NCBI GenBank assembly: GCA_030430565.1
Contig: JAUIKS010000040.1
Location: forward strand, 35,712 to 99,711
Direction: 5' to 3'
Length of the DNA stretch: 64,000 nucleotides
Source of the DNA: Polyangia bacterium
GTDB taxonomy: Bacteria > Myxococcota_A > Polyangia > Nannocystales > Nannocystaceae
In this document: positions 27,304 to 35,769 of the stretch, in pieces
Layout: each line of letters starts with the position of its first letter
Numbering within the stretch: the first letter of the stretch is position 1
Notes under the pieces: generated by a model
Database searches by the model: none
What the model saw: only the letters and a program-made list of their open reading frames with translations
Told to the model about the DNA's origin: nothing
Made by a program: the position numbers and the translations under genes

Positions 27304-29148
27304 ATGTTCGCTCCGCGCGCCCCCGCATCCTCGCTTTCCTCCCGTGACTCCTCCTCGATTTCCTCCTCGACCGCGGCCTCGTCGTTCGGGACACAATCGC
27401 GCGCTCGCGGGCTGCGCCCCCGCCCCCGCAGCTGGCTGCTCCTGCCGCTGCTGACGCTCGCGCTCGCGCTCCCGAGCACCTCCTGCAAGCCGAAGGGGAC
27501 CCACGATCCGGCCACCGCCGGCAAGCCGGGAAAACGCGACCGCGGCAAGCGGGCGAAGCTGGGGCCGAAGCTGCCCGAGCCCCACAAGATCCCGTCCGCG
27601 CCGCCGATGGGGATCGTCATCAATCAGCCGGCGGCCGTGCTCGCCGAGCTCTCGAGCTTCGTGCCGGGCGTCCCGGGGCCGCAGAGAGTCCTGCAGGACG
27701 CGCTGCGCAACCTCGGCCCCGACAGCTTCGCGCAGGCCGTCGCGCCCCAGATCGACGCCGGGCGACCGTGGCTCGCGGCGCACATGCAGGGCGAGCACAT
27801 CGTTCACCTGCCGGTCCGCGCGGGCGGCATGAACGCCGTCGAGAACGCGCTGGCGAGCTTCGAAAAGCAAGGCAGCTTCGGCGCCGTCACGCTGCCGCCC
27901 CCCCAGGCCAACCGCACGTCGAGCGCGTCCTTCGGCGGCCAGCCGATGCCGACCGTCAACGAGACCGCGCCCCACGTCGCCTGGCTCGATCGCCGCAGCA
28001 AAACGCTCACGATCGCCAAGACGCTGCGGGGGATCGCGACGGGTCACGAGCTGCCGAGGGCCTACGGCGACCGCGGGCCGATCTGGGCGGCCGCCGGCCC
28101 CAAGTACACCGAGACGCTTTCCGGCGCCGACGACAACCCCTTCGGCCGGATCGTCGTGCGCGGCGAGAGCGTGCACAAGCTCGAGATCATCGCCCAGGCC
28201 CATCCCGAGCGCGGCCTGCCAAAGACGCCGGAGCTCGCCGCGGGCGCGCTGACCGGCATGCTCGACGCGCCCGGCCTGGCGATCGGCGCGACGACGCGCT
28301 GGACCGGCCACAAGCAGTGGGTCTCTTCGACCATCTCGCAGCTCAAGCGCCAGGTCGACAAGGCCGGCTTCATGGCGCAGGCGGTGATGGGCAAGCTGGT
28401 CAGCCGCGTCAACGCGTCGCTGCGGTCCTGGGACGGCCGGGTGTTCGTGGGCATCGGCCCGCAGAAGCACGTGCTGTTCGCGTTCGGCACCGGCGACCAT
28501 CAAAAGGCCCAGAACGCGGTCATCGGCGCGATCTCGACGGCGCGCGACAACCTCTCGATCCTCCGCATGGTCACCAGCGATGTCCCCAACATCGGCATGC
28601 GGAAGAACGACCGCGTCTACGTCCTGACCGTCTCGGGCGCGCGCAAGTTCATGGGCAAAGAGGCGGCGCCGCTGCTCGACAAGCGCGGGCGCCTGGTCGT
28701 CGCGTTCTTCTTCAGCGGCCGCCTGAGCTCGATGATGGGTGTGGTCGGGCCCAACGCGGAGGCCGAGATGCTGCGCTGGAAGCAGACCATCAAGAACGCG
28801 ACGCCGGCCGCCGACTCGCGGCAGCACTACTTCGCCGCGGCCTTCGCCGCCGATCCGCAGCAGGTGCAGCCGCTGCTCAAGGGCGGCGCCGAGGGCCAGG
28901 TCGACCCGGCGCGCTTCTTCGACATCCGGCGCGTGCGCGAGCCGACGCGGGTCGTCGTCGAGCAGAAGCCCGACCGCTACCGCGCGACGATCACCGGGCC
29001 CGCGGGTAAGGGCGCCGCGCTCGCCCGCGGTGAGCGCAGCGTGAGCCGCACGAGTGACGTGGCGCTTCGGTCAGGCTCGAAGAACGCCGCGAGCGCGCCG
29101 GTGACCGCCCGCCTTACCCCGATTCGCCCGACCGACGAGGGACGCTAG
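27304..29148 (+). CDS. Hypothetical lipoprotein
   Basis: 614 residues from ATG 27304. An unusually long Ser-rich and Arg-rich leader (about 40 residues) precedes the hydrophobic core LLLPLLTLALALPSTSC, whose Cys is the likely lipid site. A basic linker (KPGKRDRGKRAKLG) follows. The rest resembles a two-domain alpha/beta protein with repeated HKQWVSSTISQLKRQ and YVLTVSGARKFMG-like elements. No family is recognised. Its stop overlaps the stop of the convergent small gene by two bases. The long leader may mean a later start, but no other ATG lies before the hydrophobic core. Confidence 0.65.
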   Translation: MFAPRAPASSLSSRDSSSISSSTAASSFGTQSRARGLRPRPRSWLLLPLLTLALALPSTSCKPKGTHDPATAGKPGKRDRGKRAKLGPKLPEPHKIPSAPPMGIVINQPAAVLAELSSFVPGVPGPQRVLQDALRNLGPDSFAQAVAPQIDAGRPWLAAHMQGEHIVHLPVRAGGMNAVENALASFEKQGSFGAVTLPPPQANRTSSASFGGQPMPTVNETAPHVAWLDRRSKTLTIAKTLRGIATGHELPRAYGDRGPIWAAAGPKYTETLSGADDNPFGRIVVRGESVHKLEIIAQAHPERGLPKTPELAAGALTGMLDAPGLAIGATTRWTGHKQWVSSTISQLKRQVDKAGFMAQAVMGKLVSRVNASLRSWDGRVFVGIGPQKHVLFAFGTGDHQKAQNAVIGAISTARDNLSILRMVTSDVPNIGMRKNDRVYVLTVSGARKFMGKEAAPLLDKRGRLVVAFFFSGRLSSMMGVVGPNAEAEMLRWKQTIKNATPAADSRQHYFAAAFAADPQQVQPLLKGGAEGQVDPARFFDIRRVREPTRVVVEQKPDRYRATITGPAGKGAALARGERSVSRTSDVALRSGSKNAASAPVTARLTPIRPTDEGR

Positions 29149-29342
29149 TCCTCGTCCTTGGGCTTGATGTCGAAGTCCTCGAGCGTCACGTTCGGCACGA
29201 AGGTCAGCGCCTCGGAGAGGTACAGACCGGTGTGCAGGATCAAGTGCGTGACCGTTCGAACGAGACAGCCACCGGGGATCTCGGCGACGTAGGCCGCTCC
29301 GCGGTTGCCGTCGCCCTCATGCCTGACTTCAACCCAATGCAT
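29145..29342 (-). CDS. Small conserved-looking hypothetical protein
   Basis: 65 residues starting MHWVEVRHEGDGNRGAAYV. ATG 29342 is preceded by AGGAAAGG at about 8-15 bases, a good ribosome-binding site, which supports a real gene despite its size. The sequence is acidic at the C-terminus (DFDIKPKDED) and has one Cys and a hydrophobic centre, with no signal peptide. The stop codon overlaps that of the convergent lipoprotein gene. Function unknown. Confidence 0.6.
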   Translation of the reverse strand: MHWVEVRHEGDGNRGAAYVAEIPGGCLVRTVTHLILHTGLYLSEALTFVPNVTLEDFDIKPKDED

Positions 29343-29576
29343 GGCGTACCTTTCCTGGGCTCAACCCGGGATTGTTTGCGCTGCCGAACATGCGTGTCTC
29401 GGATTGCGCTATACCCCGCGAAACGGCGGTGTGAGCGCATTTGACGGCATTCTAATGCACCTCCCCCGCCAAGCCAAGCGCCGCGGATTCGCCGAATTAG
29501 CGCCGCTTTCGTGGCCCTCGCGCGAAAATGGTCCGCGAACGCAGCTATGACGACGCGCTCGCGCCGCCCACCTAGC

Positions 29577-31124
29577 CTAGCCCGACGCGCTCCCCTGGGC
29601 GTGCACCCCGGACGACGCCGCCGACGCGACCGACTCCGACTGCCCGTGACGCGCGGCGATGTCAGCCCCGGCGAGCAGGCTGACGACGCGCTCGATCAGC
29701 ATCAGCTGCTCGGGCTGCAGATCGGGCAGCCGAACCGCGAGCGACAGCCGCAGCTCGGCGCCGCCGGTGCCCGGCAGCGGCAGGCTGAGCCAGGCCCAGG
29801 CCTCCTCGTGCTGCCCGGCGCCGGCGAGGGTCGCGGTACCGCGCCGGATCTCGAAGCCGGGGACCCCGAGGTGTCGGAGGATCGGCAAGACATCCGGCGC
29901 GAGCCGGATCCAGCGATCGACATCGCGCTCGTCGGGCCGCGAGCCCTGCTCGGCGAGGCCGTCGATCGCCGCGAGCAGATCCATGACGAGACGCCGGCGG
30001 TCGCGGAGCCCGAGCATGCCCTCGCCGGAGAAGGCCGGGAGCTTGCGCAGCAGGTTGTGATAGCCGAGCAGCACCGCGGCGACGACCATCGCGACGACCG
30101 TGCCGCCGAGCGTCCACCAGCCGCCGACGCCGATGACGTTGAGGTAGGCGAGCGCCGAGAACATCGCGGTCGAGAACCACAGCACCGAGACCACGCGCGC
30201 GTGCGGGACCCCGCGCGCGAGCATGCGGTGATGGATGTGGTCGGCGTCGCCGGCGAAGATCGGCTGCCCGCGGACGTAGCGGCGCAGGACCGCCAGCGTC
30301 ATGTCGAACAGCGGCAGCGCCATCACCATCAGCGGGATCGAGACGATGATGATCGGGACGCGGTCGCGCACCGGGTACACGAACAGCAAGAGCGAGGGCA
30401 GCAAGAAGCCGAGGAAGTAGCTGCCGGCGTCGCCCATGAACACGCGCGCGGGGTGGCGGTTGTGCACGAGGAAGCCGAGCACGGAGCCGAGCGCTGCGGC
30501 GGCGATCCAGCCGACCGCGACCGCGGCGGTGCCGTGGAGGATCGCCGAGAGCAGCACCACGCTGTAGCCGATCGCGCAGATGCCCCCGGCGAGGCCGTCG
30601 AGGCCGTCCATCAGGTTGATCGCGTTGACGCCGACGACCAGGAACAGCGCCGTCGACGCGGTCGCCAGCCCGTAGCTCAGCGGCTCGCCGAGCCCGAACC
30701 ACAGCAGCAGGGCCTCGAGCGCGTACCACCGCAGGCCGAAGCCGACGGCGAGCAGCGCCGCCAGGATCTGCACGAGCAGCTTGTAGCGCGCGCGCGCGCC
30801 CACGAGGTCGTCGTAGAGGCCGATGAGGCCGCACATCAGCGCGCCGACGAGCACGCCGGTGATCGGCGAGATCGAGAACAGCGCCTGGGTGGCCGAGAGC
30901 TCGGTGGTGCCGGCGAGGCCGGAGATCAGCACGAGGCCGAAGCCGAGGATCAGCACGAAGCCGCCGACGCGCGGGATCTCGCCGACGTGGACCTTGCGCA
31001 GGCTGACCTCGCCGTCTTTGCGCCCGAGCGAGTTCCACACGCGGATCGCCAGGGGCATGATCCCGCCCACGAGCAGGAGGCCGGCGACGCCGGCGATCCA
31101 GAGCACGGAGGGATCTGCCCTCAA
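29577..31124 (-). CDS. WecA/MraY-type undecaprenyl-phosphate sugar-1-phosphate transferase with C-terminal extension
   Basis: 515-residue polytopic enzyme that would load the first sugar phosphate (typically GlcNAc-1-P) on undecaprenyl phosphate for a surface polysaccharide. Family motifs are YDDLVG, NAINLMDGLDGLAGG, FMGDAGSYFLGF and DADHIHHRML, the last characteristic of WecA-like members. About ten membrane helices occupy residues 8-345. A cytoplasmic C-terminal region of about 165 residues (from about 350) is an unusual addition of unknown role. The probable start is TTG 31124, overlapping the WecB stop as TTGA. GTG 31106 is an alternative. Confidence 0.88.
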   Translation of the reverse strand: MRADPSVLWIAGVAGLLLVGGIMPLAIRVWNSLGRKDGEVSLRKVHVGEIPRVGGFVLILGFGLVLISGLAGTTELSATQALFSISPITGVLVGALMCGLIGLYDDLVGARARYKLLVQILAALLAVGFGLRWYALEALLLWFGLGEPLSYGLATASTALFLVVGVNAINLMDGLDGLAGGICAIGYSVVLLSAILHGTAAVAVGWIAAAALGSVLGFLVHNRHPARVFMGDAGSYFLGFLLPSLLLFVYPVRDRVPIIIVSIPLMVMALPLFDMTLAVLRRYVRGQPIFAGDADHIHHRMLARGVPHARVVSVLWFSTAMFSALAYLNVIGVGGWWTLGGTVVAMVVAAVLLGYHNLLRKLPAFSGEGMLGLRDRRRLVMDLLAAIDGLAEQGSRPDERDVDRWIRLAPDVLPILRHLGVPGFEIRRGTATLAGAGQHEEAWAWLSLPLPGTGGAELRLSLAVRLPDLQPEQLMLIERVVSLLAGADIAARHGQSESVASAASSGVHAQGSASG

Positions 31125-32317
31125 GGCCAGGCCTCCACAGCCCGCGCCGACAGCCCGAGCCGCGCCCGCAGGCGCGCGGCGATCCGCTGACCGGCGAGGC
31201 CGTCGCCGTAGGGGCTGCGTCGGGGCGCGACCGCGGCGTGGGCCTGCGGGTCGTCGAGCCAGCGCGAGGCGAGCGCGACGAGGCGCGCGGTGTCGTAGCC
31301 GACGACCACGGCGCAGCCCTGCTCGACGCCCTCGGGGCGCTCGGTCGAGACGCGGGTGACGAGCACCGGCTTGCCGAGCACCGGCGCCTCCTCCTGCAGG
31401 CCGCCGGAGTCGGTGATCACGAGGTGTGATCGACCGAGCAGCCACACCGCAGAGGCGTAGCCCACCGGCGCGATGCAGTGCACGTTGGCGAGGCCGACGA
31501 AGGCCGCGTCGGTGGCCTCGCGGACCCGCGGGTTGAGGTGCACCGGGTAGACGAAGTCGGTCTCCGGGTGCGCGCGCGCGAGCGCGGAGACGCCCCGGCA
31601 GACCGCCTCGAGGCCGCCGTCAAAGCTCTCGCGTCGATGCCCGGTGATCAGCACGAGCCGGCGATCGCCGGCGAAGCGCTCGAGACCGGCGGGCGACGAG
31701 CCGTCGCCCATCGAGATCCCCTCCTCCTCGGGCGGCCTGCCGTCGCGGGGCAGCTGGTCGCGCATCCACTGCACGGCGTCGACGACGGTGTTGCCGGTCA
31801 CGTGCACCGCGTCGGCGGGGGTGCCCTCGGCGAGCAAGGCGTCGCGGGCCCGCGGCGTCGGGGCGAAGTGCGCCCGCGCGATCCGGCTGATGATCTGGCG
31901 GTTGGCCTCCTCGGGAAAGGGCGCGTCGAGGTCCCCCGTGCGCAGGCCGGCCTCGACGTGCGCCGCCGGGATCCCGCGGTGAAACGCCGCGAGCGCCCCC
32001 GCCATCGCGGTCGTCGTGTCGCCCTGCACGATCACCCAGTCGGGGCGCGTCGTCTCGAGGACGCCGTCGAGCTGTCGCAGCAGCTTCGCGAACAGCGAGT
32101 TGAGCCCCTGCCCGCTCGTCATCACCGCGAGCTGATGATCGGCGCGCAGCCCCAGGGTCGTGACGATCGGCGCGAGCAGCTCGCGGTGCTGCCCGCTGTT
32201 GCACAGCTCCACCTGCCAGTCGTCGTAGGCGACCGCGGCCCGGTAGACCGGCGCGAGCTTGATCGCCTCCGGCCTGGTTCCGTAGATCATCAGGATCCGG
32301 GGCGAATTCGACGCCAT
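31121..32317 (-). CDS. wecB: UDP-N-acetylglucosamine 2-epimerase (non-hydrolysing)
   Basis: 398-residue GT-B-fold enzyme interconverting UDP-GlcNAc and UDP-ManNAc. Diagnostic blocks are MIYGTRPEAIKLAPV near the start, VQGDTTTAMAGALAAF, HVEAGLRTGD, PFPEEANRQI, TGNTVVDAV, TGHRRESFDGG and TDSGGLQEEAP. ATG 32317 is chosen because the upstream in-frame stretch reads into the divergent dehydrogenase gene. Its stop overlaps the WecA-like start, and the divergent WecC-like gene would oxidise its product, so the locus makes a ManNAcA-type sugar. Confidence 0.95.
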   Translation of the reverse strand: MASNSPRILMIYGTRPEAIKLAPVYRAAVAYDDWQVELCNSGQHRELLAPIVTTLGLRADHQLAVMTSGQGLNSLFAKLLRQLDGVLETTRPDWVIVQGDTTTAMAGALAAFHRGIPAAHVEAGLRTGDLDAPFPEEANRQIISRIARAHFAPTPRARDALLAEGTPADAVHVTGNTVVDAVQWMRDQLPRDGRPPEEEGISMGDGSSPAGLERFAGDRRLVLITGHRRESFDGGLEAVCRGVSALARAHPETDFVYPVHLNPRVREATDAAFVGLANVHCIAPVGYASAVWLLGRSHLVITDSGGLQEEAPVLGKPVLVTRVSTERPEGVEQGCAVVVGYDTARLVALASRWLDDPQAHAAVAPRRSPYGDGLAGQRIAARLRARLGLSARAVEAWP

Positions 32318-32345
32318 CGCGCCTCGCCTATAGCATGGGCCCGCC

Positions 32346-33638
32346 GTGAGCACCGCGAAGATGACAAATTCAGCGCGCGCAGGATCGGGTGAGTCCGAAC
32401 GGTCAGGCCCGGATGTCTGCGTCATCGGGCTCGGCTACGTCGGCCTGCCGACCGCCGCCGTGCTCGCGACCCGCGGCGCCCACGTTGCCGGCTACGACGT
32501 GAAGCCCGAGGTCGTGGCGACGATCAACGCCGGCGAGGTGCACATCGTCGAGCCCGAGCTCGACGCGCTGGTGCGCGCCGCCGTGACCGCCGGGCGCCTG
32601 CGGGCCCACGACGCGCCGCAGCCGGCCTCGACCTTCCTGATCTGCGTACCGACCCCGCTCGGCCCCGCGAACACCCCCGACCTCCGCTACGTCGAGCAGG
32701 CCACCCGCGCGCTGCTCGGGGTGCTCAAGCCCGGCAACCTGGTCGTCGTCGAGTCGACGATCCCGCCGGGCACCACCCGCGACGTCGTGGCGCCGATCCT
32801 CCGCGAGGGCGGCTTTCACCCGGGCGAGGACATCTTCGTCGCGCACGCGCCCGAGCGCGTGCTGCCGGGCGCGGTCCTGCGCGAGGTCGTCGAGAACGCG
32901 CGCGTCGTCGGGGGCTTGACCGAGCTCTGCACCCAGCGCGCCGCCGACTTCTACGAGAGCTTCGTCCGCGGCGAGGTTCACCGCACGCGCGCCGAGCTCG
33001 CCGAGCTCGTCAAGCTGTCCGAGAACGCGTTTCGCGACGTCAACATCGCCTTCGCCAACGAGCTCGCCAACGTCTGCGAACGGCTCGGGCTCGACCCCTG
33101 GGCCGTCATCCGCCTCGCCAACCACCACCCGCGCGTGCAGATCCTGAGACCCGGCCCTGGCGTCGGCGGTCACTGCATCGCGGTCGACCCGTGGTTCATC
33201 GTCGCCAGCGCGCCCGAGCAGACGCCGCTCATGCAGGCCGCGCGCAACGTCAACGACGGACGACCCGCGCGCGTGATCGCCCGCGTCCGCGCGCTCGCCG
33301 AGCGGTTTCGCGCGCCGCGGGTCGCCTGCCTCGGCCTCAGCTACAAGCCCGACATCGACGACCTGCGCGAGAGCCCCGCGCTCGAGGTCGTCCGCCGCCT
33401 GCACGAGGCCGGCGACTGCGAGCTGTTGGTGGTCGAGCCGCACCTCGAGCGCTCGCCGATCGAGGGGCTCGAGCTCCAGCCCGCCGAGCGAGCGCTGCGC
33501 GCCGCCGATATCATCGTCATCCTCGTCGCCCACCGCGCGTTCCGCCGGCTCCCCTCGGACCTGTTCATCGGGCCATCCGTCATCGACACCGTCGGGCTCC
33601 TGAACGCGCGCATCCGCGTGGGCGCGGGTGGCTCGTGA
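32346..33638 (+). CDS. wecC: UDP-N-acetyl-D-mannosaminuronate dehydrogenase-like (UDP-sugar 6-dehydrogenase)
   Basis: 430-residue NAD-dependent enzyme of the UDP-glucose/GDP-mannose dehydrogenase family that oxidises a UDP-sugar at C6 in two steps. The N-terminal Rossmann motif is VIGLGYVGLPTA. STIPPGTT, HAPERVLPG and KLSENAFRDVNIAFANEL are conserved. The catalytic Cys is in GVGGHCIAVDPWF. The C-terminal domain carries LGLSYKPDIDDLRESP. Pairing with WecB points to UDP-ManNAc as substrate, which is an inference. GTG 32346 lies only 28 bases from the divergent wecB start. Its stop overlaps the heparinase gene as GTGA. Confidence 0.92.
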   Translation: MSTAKMTNSARAGSGESERSGPDVCVIGLGYVGLPTAAVLATRGAHVAGYDVKPEVVATINAGEVHIVEPELDALVRAAVTAGRLRAHDAPQPASTFLICVPTPLGPANTPDLRYVEQATRALLGVLKPGNLVVVESTIPPGTTRDVVAPILREGGFHPGEDIFVAHAPERVLPGAVLREVVENARVVGGLTELCTQRAADFYESFVRGEVHRTRAELAELVKLSENAFRDVNIAFANELANVCERLGLDPWAVIRLANHHPRVQILRPGPGVGGHCIAVDPWFIVASAPEQTPLMQAARNVNDGRPARVIARVRALAERFRAPRVACLGLSYKPDIDDLRESPALEVVRRLHEAGDCELLVVEPHLERSPIEGLELQPAERALRAADIIVILVAHRAFRRLPSDLFIGPSVIDTVGLLNARIRVGAGGS

Positions 33639-35407
33639 CGCTCGGCCTGGGTGAGCTCGGTCGTACCTGGCGAACCGTTCGCCACCTGCAGGCCCGGCAG
33701 CTCGCCGCCCAGCTCGTGCACCGTGCCCGCGGGCCCGCCCGTCGCCCGCGTCAGCGCACGGCCGACGGTCTCGAGGGCCTCGCCGCGCACGCGCGCGGCT
33801 GGCCCGCGCCGATCGCCGACGGCGAGCTGACCGCAGACGGCGTTGCGATGCTCTCGCGCCCGGTCCACGACCCGCGCGCGGGCGGTTGGGAGCCCTCGGG
33901 TCGCGACGCGCTGTGGACCTACACGCTGCACTATCACGGCTGGATCGGCGCTATCCAAGCCGGCGCCATCCAAGCCGGCGCCACCCAACCCAGCGCTGCA
34001 TCAAAACACGCACCGGCGAGCGCACCGCTCGGGTCCGCGCTCGCGCTCGCGCGCCACTGGATCGACGCGCACCCGCGCGGCGTCGGCTGGGAGCCCTACC
34101 CCTGCTCGATGCGCGCGCTCCAGTGGCTGCATCTGCTCGATCGCGTGGGCGCGCTGGGGGCCGACCACGCGCGCGATCTTGCGCTCCTGCGATCGCTCGC
34201 GGCCCAGCTCCTGCACCTCGAGCGCAACCTCGAGCACCACCTCGGCGGCAACCACCTGTGGACCAACCTCGCCGCGCTCGCGAGCGCGAGCCTGGCGCTC
34301 GACGGCCCCCTGGCCGATCGTCTTCGCGCCCGCTGGCTCCCCGCCTTCGCGCGCGTCGCCGACCAGCAGCTGCGCGGCGGTATGCACGGCGAGCGGACGC
34401 CCAGCTACCACTGCCTGCTCGCCCATCAGCTCGGCGGCGTGCTCTGGCTCGCGCGCCGTCGACCGGGCGTCGCCCGCTCGTTGACGCGCGCGCTCACCCG
34501 CCAGCTCACCGCGATGCTCGACGCGCTCCCGAGCTTCTGTCACCCCGACGGCGACGTCGCGCTGTGGGGCGACAGCCAGCGGGGCGCCCGCGCGCGCCCC
34601 GAGACGCTGGTCATCGGGACATCATCAGACCCTCGAGACAGCTTCGAATTCGAGCTCTCGCGCGCGCGCGTCGCCGCGCTCCAGGGCGCCGCGCGCCGCC
34701 ACGACGCGCCGCTCGCCGGCTGCTACCGACGGCGCTGGGGCGGCTGGACCGCGCTGCTCAACAGCGGCGCGCTCGGCCTGCCGCACCAGGTCGGACACAT
34801 CCACGGCGACGCGCTCTCGCTCGAGCTGAGCCTGGGCCGCGAGCGCGTGCTCGTCGACGCCGGCGTCGGCACCTACACCCGCGGCGAAGCTCGCGACTAC
34901 GCGCGCGCGACCCGGGCCCACAACACCGTCACCGTCGGCCCGGGCGACGGCGATCAGCACGAGCTCTGGGCCAGCCACCGGATCGGCGCGCGCGCTCGCC
35001 TCGGCGAGTTCACGGCCGACGAGCTTCGCCTGCGCGGCGCCGTGCTCGGCGCGTTCGCGTCGGCCTGGCACCACCGCGAGCTCCGCTGGGACGCCACGCG
35101 CGCCGAGCTGCGCGTCCGCGACTGGCTCGAGCCACGCGCGAGCGCGCCGCCGGCCACCGTCCGCTACCACCTGCCCGGCGAGCTCGAGCTGCAGCCGCGA
35201 CCCCACGGCTGGCGCGCGCGCACGACCTCGGGGCGAGAGTTCACGATCACCAGCGACCCGCCGCTGCGACGCGAGCGCGCGCGCGTCCCGGGCTGGCTCG
35301 GCTTCAACCGGCCGGCCCCTCGCTGGTGTCTGCTCGGCCCGCTGCCGCCCGGCGGCCTCGAGGTCGTGTTTCGCGAGCTTCACGGTCGCGACAAACCTGT
35401 CTCTTGA
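33635..35407 (+). CDS. Heparinase II/III family protein (polysaccharide lyase-like)
   Basis: 590 residues. An N-terminal alpha-toroid (YTLHYHGWIGA, HHLGGNHLWTNLAAL, MHGERTPSYHCLLAHQL) is followed by the heparinase II/III C-terminal beta-sandwich (GHIHGDALSLELSLGRERV, YTRGEARDYARATRAHNTV). The family cleaves uronic-acid-containing polysaccharides. In capsule and LPS loci it probably trims the polymer made by neighbouring genes. GTG 33635 overlaps the dehydrogenase stop. A short internal repeat (GAIQAGAIQAGATQ, near residue 107) interrupts the N-terminal region. No signal peptide is evident. Confidence 0.85.
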   Translation: MTLGLGELGRTWRTVRHLQARQLAAQLVHRARGPARRPRQRTADGLEGLAAHARGWPAPIADGELTADGVAMLSRPVHDPRAGGWEPSGRDALWTYTLHYHGWIGAIQAGAIQAGATQPSAASKHAPASAPLGSALALARHWIDAHPRGVGWEPYPCSMRALQWLHLLDRVGALGADHARDLALLRSLAAQLLHLERNLEHHLGGNHLWTNLAALASASLALDGPLADRLRARWLPAFARVADQQLRGGMHGERTPSYHCLLAHQLGGVLWLARRRPGVARSLTRALTRQLTAMLDALPSFCHPDGDVALWGDSQRGARARPETLVIGTSSDPRDSFEFELSRARVAALQGAARRHDAPLAGCYRRRWGGWTALLNSGALGLPHQVGHIHGDALSLELSLGRERVLVDAGVGTYTRGEARDYARATRAHNTVTVGPGDGDQHELWASHRIGARARLGEFTADELRLRGAVLGAFASAWHHRELRWDATRAELRVRDWLEPRASAPPATVRYHLPGELELQPRPHGWRARTTSGREFTITSDPPLRRERARVPGWLGFNRPAPRWCLLGPLPPGGLEVVFRELHGRDKPVS

Positions 35408-35769
35408 GCAATGTTTTAAAGGGCCCAGCGCGAGCGCGTGATCCGGCGCCGCGGGCTCGCTCGCCGCAGCGCGCAGCCGCATACGCAGGCTGACGCGCCG
35501 ACGCGCTCTAGCGCGCGTCTATGCGCATGCGGAGCGTCAGGGAGCGATCACGCCGCTCGTCGTGAGTGATGGGGACCTTGACGCGACGAGCGCGACGAGC
35601 GCGACGCCGTGACGAAAAAACCCGCGTTCACTTGCTTGTAAACACAACAAAACGAGCGCTCGCCGTGCGCGTCACGTCACGAGCGCGCGTCGACGTCTGC
35701 CCATGGAGGTCACGACCCCGACGCGCGTGACCCACCCGCAGCGCGCGTCAGTGTGATAATCACTCGAGC
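35408..35769. other. Intergenic region without a supported gene
   Basis: 360 bases. It contains a short GCGACGA micro-repeat near 35583-35607 and an AT-rich island at about 35611-35660 (GACGAAAAAACCC ... TTGTAAACACAACAAAACG). The island is the likeliest promoter zone for the lipoprotein gene at 35770. No RNA gene was recognised. Confidence 0.4.
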
